Shown here piece after piece: positions 13,025-17,531 of a DNA stretch of 17,531 nucleotides (its first letter is position 1; the number at the start of each line of letters is the position of its first letter). A program made the translations under genes and the position numbers. Origin of the DNA: CAZDYP01 sp964509505 (GTDB taxonomy: Bacteria; Chloroflexota; Anaerolineae; JACRMK01); assembly GCA_964509505.1 (NCBI GenBank), contig CAZDYP010000111.1:1-17531 (forward strand), in the 5' to 3' direction. A model generated the notes under the pieces. That model was given only the letters and a program-made list of their open reading frames with translations, did no database searches and was not told the DNA's origin.

Positions 13025-14192
13025 AGCCCTTGCGCAATTCTTTCGCGGCTTCAACCATCACCGCGAGTTTCTTGTACGCCACATCCGCAGGATTCATCGG
13101 GCGCTCGGCGAACGTGCCGAAGCCACAATCGGGATTCAGGAAAATTTGCTCGGGCGCGAAATACTTGGATGCGTCCTTCACGCGTGACACGATAGAGTCC
13201 ACACTTTCCAGGTCGTCCGAACGTGGATTCGTCACGCCCAAGCCGATTTCTTTCGTGCGCGAGTGATGCGCGAACGACGACAGCTCACCTGCGCGCGGCG
13301 TCGCATATTCCAAGACCAATTGGTCAATGTTCATGCCCACCATCGTCGGCACGAGCATGTCGTAACTGCCGCGCAACAACGACGACTCCTTGCGTGTCCA
13401 GTTGCCACGACAGATGTGGATGCCTGTGCGCACACCACTCACATCTTCCGTGACCGCGTTCATCATCCGCGTCGCCAGCAACAATTCTTTTTGCGGGTCG
13501 CCCGAATGCTCCGACATCGAGGCGCACATAAACGTGCGCTCCTTCACGGCGCGATTGAACACGACATCAGTCAGCACAGGTTCGTCAAATTGCACGAACT
13601 CGCAGCCCGCGTCGCGCAAGGCGATGAGCTCGTCACGCAGCACCTCAATGATGTCCACCGCCAATGCCTCTTGCGATTCATACACTTTGTCGGTGATGCC
13701 CTTGACCCACATCGAGCGCGAGAGCATGTACGGGCCTGGCAATGGCACCTTGATAGCTTTCTTCGTGTGCTGGCGGAGAAATTCGTACTCGTCGAGCGCG
13801 AGGCGCATCTTCGGCTTCACCTTGCCGACGACGGTCGGGTTGTGAATCGCCCACGCGGGCGCGTCGGCGGCTTTGAGGATCGCCTCAAACGAGGCTTTGT
13901 CCTCGACCACATCCATGATGTCTGCGAGCGACATCAGCCGCACGCCCTCCAATTTCTCGACGACGAACGAATAAAAATTATCGCGGCGTTGCTCGCCGTC
14001 GCTCACGATGTCGAGGCCTGCTTCTTCCTGATATTCGAGCGCCTCAAGCACGGCTTTATCGGCGATCTCGTTGAACTCTTTGTAACCGAGTTGTCCTTTG
14101 TTGTGCTTGCGCAGCGCATCGAGCAAATACGTTGGGCGGGGCCAACTGCCCACTACCGTCGTGGGATATAACGGCAAACCATTACCAGCCAT
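13023..14192 (-). CDS. MetE-like cobalamin-independent methionine synthase family protein
   Basis: 389 residues, matching the C-terminal catalytic half of MetE rather than the two-domain enzyme of about 750 aa. It begins LPLYPTTVVGSWPRP (6-20), contains DGEQRR (65-70), FVQFDEPVL (199-207, catalytic Asp D203), and a full set of zinc ligands: HICRGNW (H259, C261), LEYATPRAGE (E295) and NPDCGFGT (C356). Such short forms accept methyl donors other than methyltetrahydropteroyl-triglutamate in some organisms, so the donor and acceptor are uncertain. The ATG at 14192 is supported by strong purine-rich signals (AGGAGG and AGAGG) upstream. It is flanked on both sides by heptad repeats and shares direction with the OsmC and sulfurtransferase genes. 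Confidence 0.88.
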   Translation of the reverse strand: MAGNGLPLYPTTVVGSWPRPTYLLDALRKHNKGQLGYKEFNEIADKAVLEALEYQEEAGLDIVSDGEQRRDNFYSFVVEKLEGVRLMSLADIMDVVEDKASFEAILKAADAPAWAIHNPTVVGKVKPKMRLALDEYEFLRQHTKKAIKVPLPGPYMLSRSMWVKGITDKVYESQEALAVDIIEVLRDELIALRDAGCEFVQFDEPVLTDVVFNRAVKERTFMCASMSEHSGDPQKELLLATRMMNAVTEDVSGVRTGIHICRGNWTRKESSLLRGSYDMLVPTMVGMNIDQLVLEYATPRAGELSSFAHHSRTKEIGLGVTNPRSDDLESVDSIVSRVKDASKYFAPEQIFLNPDCGFGTFAERPMNPADVAYKKLAVMVEAAKELRKG

Positions 14193-14217
14193 TTCCTCTT
14201 GCCTCCTGTCGAGATTA

Positions 14218-14330
14218 GATCATTTGAATTTTTCAACCCCGAAGACACTAAGTACCACCAAGCACACAAAGATTTCTTCGCGCGCTTAGTGAATCTTCGC
14301 GCCTTCATGTTGAAATTTTTGACACATGAT
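14218..14330. repeat. degenerate inverted repeat of GAAG/CTAAG type
   Basis: A degenerate long hairpin: left arm TTTCAACCCCGAAGACACTAAG region (about 14222-14252) against right arm CTTAGTGAATCTTCGCGCCTTCATGTTGAAA region (about 14285-14317). Its units (CGAAGACAC, CGCGAAG, CTAAG) are like the interior of the MITE copies. It lies between the MetE-like start and the sulfurtransferase stop. Confidence 0.5.
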
Positions 14331-14374
14331 GCGTGATGGTAATAGCGCAATTACGAATCACCCATCACGAATTA
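14330..14374. repeat. heptad repeat at the sulfurtransferase stop codon
   Basis: On the minus strand the sequence reads as 7-mers GTAATTC, GTGATGG, GTGATTC, GTAATTG. CGTGATGG (14332-14339) and CCATCACG (14362-14369) form an 8-bp inverted repeat. The array contains the sulfurtransferase stop codon (TAA on the minus strand at 14372-14374). Confidence 0.65.
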
Positions 14375-15178
14375 CAACTCGCGCGGCAAATCGTTCCGCG
14401 CGCTCCACTCGCTCCACGAGCCGATGTAGTTGCGGACGTTGAGATAGCCCAACAAGCGCAACGTGAGGTAAGTGTGCGACGAGCGTTGCCCTGTGCCACA
14501 ATAGGTGATGACGGCTTTGTCGTCACTCGCGCCCAGTGCGTTGAGCTCTGCTTTCAATTCATCCGCCGAGCGAAATGCTTGAAAGGCTTTGAGTGCGAGC
14601 GTCTGTTCCCAATTGCGATTCTTCGCGCCGGGGATGTGACCTTGACGATATTCCTCGTCGGTGCGACAGTCAATCAGCGCCACCCCCTTCGCGCCCAGCT
14701 GCGACTGCACCCAATTCACATCCGCATAAAGTTCGGCGCGCGGTGTTGGCGTAAAGGTCACGGCGTCGAATTGCGGCGCCTTGCGCGTTTGCGGTCTGCC
14801 CTCAGCTAGCCACCGTTCGACGCCGCCTTCAAGGAAACTGGCGCGCGGAAAACCGAGATACTCCAACAACCAAAAGAGCTGCGCCGCGCGCGCGCCGCCG
14901 TTTTCGTCAGTGACGACGATGTGTTTATCGGGCGTGAGTCCTTTGCGTCCGAGCGTCGCAGCAACCTCGTCAATTGGCGCGAGCGTATGCGTAAGCCCGC
15001 TGCCATCGCCCTTGAACAGCTCACCTAAATTCAAGTAAATCGTGTTGCGAATGTGGCCGAGCGTGTAGCCTGCGCCAGGCGTGCTGACCTCCACTAAACG
15101 CACATCGGTATCATCTAAATGATCCGAGACCCATTGGGTGCTGACTAACAAATGTTCATTTGAAAAGCGTTGTGTCAT
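14372..15178 (-). CDS. two-domain sulfurtransferase (rhodanese family)
   Basis: 268 residues with tandem rhodanese domains, as in thiosulfate and 3-mercaptopyruvate sulfurtransferases. The N-terminal domain (about 8-130) has the CH2A-like LVEVSTPGAGYTLGHIRNT segment (28-46) but DENGGAR (91-97) where an active-site loop would be, so it is the usual inactive copy. The C-terminal domain (about 150-268) has LIDCRTDEEYRQGHIPGA (168-185) and the active loop YCGTGQRS (226-233) with Cys C227, a CGTGQR loop closer to thiosulfate than to mercaptopyruvate enzymes (typically CGSGVT). ATG 15178 has GAGGA about 9 nt upstream. It lies between MetE-like and cyclase-like genes, suggesting a sulfur link; the substrate is inferred only. 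Confidence 0.9.
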   Translation of the reverse strand: MTQRFSNEHLLVSTQWVSDHLDDTDVRLVEVSTPGAGYTLGHIRNTIYLNLGELFKGDGSGLTHTLAPIDEVAATLGRKGLTPDKHIVVTDENGGARAAQLFWLLEYLGFPRASFLEGGVERWLAEGRPQTRKAPQFDAVTFTPTPRAELYADVNWVQSQLGAKGVALIDCRTDEEYRQGHIPGAKNRNWEQTLALKAFQAFRSADELKAELNALGASDDKAVITYCGTGQRSSHTYLTLRLLGYLNVRNYIGSWSEWSARNDLPREL

Positions 15179-15220
15179 CCCCTCTCTTCCTCAGGTAAAT
15201 TTTAATTCCCTTATGCGATC

Positions 15221-15269
15221 ATTGCGAGTGAAGCGACGCAATCTCTTTAGGAGATGGAGATTGCGTCGC
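15221..15269. repeat. REP-like palindrome ATTGCGAGTGAAGCGACGCAATC
   Basis: A perfect 13-bp inverted repeat, GCGACGCAATCTC (15233-15245) and GAGATTGCGTCGC (15257-15269), with an 11-nt loop, preceded by ATTGCGAGTGAA. This matches the widely seen bacterial intergenic repeat type ATTGCGAGCGAAGCGAAGCAATCTC. It sits between the cyclase-like gene (stop at 15290-15292) and the sulfurtransferase start (15178). Confidence 0.75.
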
Positions 15270-15289
15270 AAACAACGCCGGCAAGGGCA

Positions 15290-15961
15290 TCATACCTGCA
15301 TAAACTCCGGCGATTGCATCTGCACCTCAACCGCCAGTGGACGCACAGGCACGCTCGTCACGCCTTGCGTTTGGGCTGGCGCAGCGACGAATAGCATATG
15401 GTCAATGTAGTCGGCGGCGAGTCCTTCGAGGTTGAGATGTTCGATGATCAGAATGCCGTTGCGCTCGCACAGCTCGGCGCGCGACGTGTCCCTTAATGCC
15501 ATATCCACGCCGAGCGCGTTCGGACGCTTTGCTAGAATCCATTGCTGCGCGTCGGCGGATAAGCGCGCAGCGTGCGGATATTTTGCCGCATTGCCCCAGA
15601 ATTGTCCAAAGCCCGTGCGAATCAGCAACACACCGCCGGGCATGATCAAACGTCCTTGCCCCTTCATCGTCGTCTCTAAATCGTCGGCGGTAATGGCGTA
15701 ATCGTCGGGCAACACGCTCATTTTTTTGCTATACGCGACATCGAGCAAGAAGCCTTGTCGAATGATGGGCGCAAGCGGCTCGGCGTCGCGTTTGACGATG
15801 CGTGTGCAGGACGCTGCATCGTGTGTTTGCGCGAGGTCAAACCATTTCGCATTTTCGACTTGCAGCGCCAGCTCAAAACCGAGCGCGCTCGATGGCATGG
15901 TCTGCCCTAGCGCATTGGCGCGTTCTTGAAAATTGGGTTGGAAGGGAGATTGGAAATTCAT
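15290..15961 (-). CDS. reduced cyclase-family (kynurenine-formamidase-like) protein
   Basis: 223 residues, short for this metal-dependent hydrolase fold (many relatives are 250-320). The C-terminal two thirds are clearly of the family: RQGFLLDVAY (68-77), DDYAITADDLE (86-96), PGGVLLIRTGFGQFWGN (108-124), GILIIEHLNLEGLAADYID (169-187) and VRPLAVEVQ. The metal-site signature HXGTHXDXXXH is absent; only a weak QTHDAASC (46-53) remains, and the later His-bearing segment before GIxIIE is shortened (LGVDMALRDTSRAELCERN). This suggests internal deletions and loss of the classic hydrolase site, or a very divergent branch. The start at 15961 lies 12 bp before MITE copy 2, so the insertion is in its upstream region. 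Confidence 0.7.
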   Translation of the reverse strand: MNFQSPFQPNFQERANALGQTMPSSALGFELALQVENAKWFDLAQTHDAASCTRIVKRDAEPLAPIIRQGFLLDVAYSKKMSVLPDDYAITADDLETTMKGQGRLIMPGGVLLIRTGFGQFWGNAAKYPHAARLSADAQQWILAKRPNALGVDMALRDTSRAELCERNGILIIEHLNLEGLAADYIDHMLFVAAPAQTQGVTSVPVRPLAVEVQMQSPEFMQV

Positions 15962-15973
15962 ATCAGACTCTCT

Positions 15974-16084
15974 TAGAAGTTACGCAGTTGGGACTATTGC
16001 ACCGCGAAGAGGCGAAGCGCGCGAAGAAAAACAAAAGAATCTTCGCGTTCTTCGTATCTTCGCAGTTCAACTGCGTAATGCCTA
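15974..16084. mobile_element. MITE copy 2 (111 bp, 17-bp TIRs, 7-bp duplication)
   Basis: Left end TAGAAGTTACGCAGTTG (15974-15990) and reverse-complemented right end TAGGCATTACGCAGTTG (16068-16084) match at 14 of 17. It is flanked by an exact 7-bp direct repeat ACTCTCT at 15967-15973 and 16085-16091. It aligns in inverted orientation with the copy at 120-247: on the minus strand GAACTGCGAAGATACGAAG and ACGCGAAG correspond to GAACCGCGAAGAGACGAAG and ACGCGAA there. Much of the interior is itself self-complementary. It lies between the divergently placed ends of the lyase (stop) and cyclase (start) genes. Confidence 0.85.
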
Positions 16085-16093
16085 ACTCTCTAT

Positions 16094-16160
16094 TTTTATC
16101 ACAGAGACACAGAGAGCACAGAGTTTTTTTCTCCGTGTCCTCTGTGTCTCTATGGTGAAA
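16094..16160. repeat. long hairpin of ACAGAGACACAGAG type at the lyase stop
   Basis: Two 30-nt arms (16094-16123 and 16131-16160) match at 24 of 30 positions around a loop of seven T. The core is ACAGAGACACAGAG, a motif type familiar from intergenic repeats of several bacterial phyla. On the minus strand the arm begins immediately after the lyase stop codon (16161-16163), so it is the first structure in the 3' untranslated region and may block exonucleases or aid termination. Confidence 0.75.
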
Positions 16161-17528
16161 CTAATATAGGCTTTCGTTTTCCGTTGCGTGTTCACGTTTT
16201 GCGCGCTCCAACACACGCTCCACCATCTCTGGAATCTGTCCAATGTGCGCGCGATAGTCGAGCAACACATCAATCTGCTGCGCGTTCAAGTGCGTCGTGA
16301 TGCGCGGCTCGTTGAGCAAGGCGTCGCGGAACGTCCAACCTTGTGCGACGCCGCGCATCGAGGCTTCATAGATAATTGTATGCGCCGACTGCTTGCCCAC
16401 ATGTTGCGCCAGCGCAATCATTACCGCCTCGGACAGCACATAACCTTTGGTCAAGTCGAGATTGCGTCGCATCGCGTCCGCGTTCACGACGAGGCCATCG
16501 AGCATCGCCGCGCACAACGCCAATGCCTTGCCCAGCGAGACGCACGCTTGCGGAATGGCGAGCCATTCGGCTTTCCAGGCGCGCGCATCGCGTTCATGCT
16601 CTTGCAAAATACCCTCGGTCACAAGTATCGCGTGGTGGCGCACAAAGCGCGCGAGCGTGACGATTTGCTCGGAGTATTCGGGGTTGCGCTTGTGCGGCAT
16701 CGTAATCGAACCGACGCGCCCCAGCTCGAATGGCTCCGCGACCTCTGCGATTTCGGGACGTTGCAGGCTGTAAATCTCGTTGCCGATTTTCGCCGCTGTT
16801 GTCGCGATCAGCGCCGCGAGGTTCACGAAGTCCGCGAAATTGTCGCGCGCGGTGTCCCACGAAATATCTGCTGCGTTCAACCCCAAACGCGCACAGAAAC
16901 GCGCAAGCAACTCCAAACCTTTGTCGCCGTAAGACGACACGCTGCCCACGCCGCCCGCGAGCTGTCCAAGGGCAATGCGCGGCGCAATGGCTTTGAGACG
17001 GTGAATGTGCCGCCGCACCTCGCTCGCCCACACCGCGCATTTGAAGCCGAAGGTGATAGGCAAGCCAATCTGCCCGTGTGTGCGCCCGGGCATCAACGTC
17101 TCACGGTGACGTGCGGCAAGGTCGAGCAACAATTCTTCGATGCGACGCAAATCACGATATGCGATGCTCGCCACTTTCTTGAGTGAGAGACTCGTCCACG
17201 TATCAGTGAGGTCTTGCACCGTCGCGCCGAAATAGACCCACTCGCCCGTCGTGGGCGATAAGACGCGCTGCCATTCGCGGATGAGGCCGAGCGTTGAGTG
17301 GCTTGTCTGTTGATAACCTTGCCGAATCGCGTCGAGATTCAGCAGCTTCACATCCGCCTTCGCCGCGATTTCATGCGCTGCCTCGTGTGGAATGATACCG
17401 AGCTCGGCTTGCGCCAGCGCCAGCGCAGCGAGAATGTCGAGCCACGTTTGCGTGCGTGGCACATCGTCGAAAATGTTCCGCAGCTCATCGGTGCTCCACG
17501 CGGGAGCATAGATGAGCGAGTCGGTCAT
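16161..17528 (-). CDS. fumarase/adenylosuccinate-lyase superfamily enzyme (PurB/PcaB-like)
   Basis: 455 residues, full length for the superfamily of tetrameric lyases and cycloisomerases. Motifs in order are TSHSTLGLI (75-83), GEWVYFGATVQDLTDT (95-110), GRTHGQIGLPITFGFK (148-163, with H151 in the general-acid His region), and the family signature GSITMPHKRNPEYSE (273-287). The overall pattern (FGATVQD, TMPHKRNPE) is shared by adenylosuccinate lyase and 3-carboxy-cis,cis-muconate cycloisomerase. The neighbours are not purine genes but an amidohydrolase, cyclase-like, LLM and SDR proteins, so a catabolic lyase or cycloisomerase is favoured over PurB, by inference. The start ATG at 17528 lies three bases from the window edge, so its promoter is outside. 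Confidence 0.85.
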   Translation of the reverse strand: MTDSLIYAPAWSTDELRNIFDDVPRTQTWLDILAALALAQAELGIIPHEAAHEIAAKADVKLLNLDAIRQGYQQTSHSTLGLIREWQRVLSPTTGEWVYFGATVQDLTDTWTSLSLKKVASIAYRDLRRIEELLLDLAARHRETLMPGRTHGQIGLPITFGFKCAVWASEVRRHIHRLKAIAPRIALGQLAGGVGSVSSYGDKGLELLARFCARLGLNAADISWDTARDNFADFVNLAALIATTAAKIGNEIYSLQRPEIAEVAEPFELGRVGSITMPHKRNPEYSEQIVTLARFVRHHAILVTEGILQEHERDARAWKAEWLAIPQACVSLGKALALCAAMLDGLVVNADAMRRNLDLTKGYVLSEAVMIALAQHVGKQSAHTIIYEASMRGVAQGWTFRDALLNEPRITTHLNAQQIDVLLDYRAHIGQIPEMVERVLERAKREHATENESLY

Positions 17529-17531
17529 GGT

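Noticed and set aside
13263..14171. 302-codon rightward open frame opposite the MetE-like gene
   Set aside because: Antisense shadow of a gene with all zinc ligands conserved; GC-rich DNA keeps the opposite frame open.
16188..17186. 332-codon rightward open frame opposite the lyase gene
   Set aside because: Antisense of a lyase with the full superfamily signature; the translation has no recognisable motif.

Overview
The window is 17.5 kb of GC-rich bacterial chromosome, probably from a Chloroflexota (Anaerolineae-like) organism. That is inferred from gene content: a mycobacterial-type single-chain transaldolase, a luciferase-like (LLM) oxidoreductase, PolX with a PHP domain, a stand-alone methionine-synthase-II-like protein, and many dispersed intergenic repeats. 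No rRNA, tRNA, CRISPR array or autonomous transposase gene is visible.

Layout. Positions 1-9013 are one rightward run: the end of a possible upstream gene, a 128-bp MITE, a zinc-ribbon/TPR protein, a SucC-like ATP-grasp subunit, an FGGY sugar kinase (probably gluconokinase), RpiB, transaldolase, a decayed MNT-HEPN toxin-antitoxin pair, PolX, and two small genes (one rich in putative zinc ligands). Many of these genes overlap or nearly touch, so the run is probably cotranscribed. Gluconokinase, RpiB and transaldolase form a small pentose-phosphate set. A bidirectional terminator at 9135-9165 closes the run.

Positions 9234-12303 hold a leftward metal-dependent amidohydrolase, then a divergent LLM oxidoreductase, and a rightward SDR-fold protein whose catalytic tetrad is replaced. 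Between the last two lies a 166-bp inverted-repeat element.

Positions 12389-17528 all read leftward: fumarase/adenylosuccinate-lyase superfamily enzyme, reduced cyclase-family protein, two-domain sulfurtransferase, MetE-like methyltransferase and OsmC-like protein. With the amidohydrolase, LLM enzyme and SDR this looks like an accessory catabolic or sulfur/one-carbon neighbourhood, but no specific pathway can be assigned.

The most notable feature is the repeat landscape. There are two copies of a short MITE with target-site duplications, a second unrelated inverted-repeat element, a REP-like palindrome, degenerate long hairpins, and six loci of degenerate 7-bp repeats. The heptads sit against stop codons at several genes and, in two places, are translated as part of a protein.
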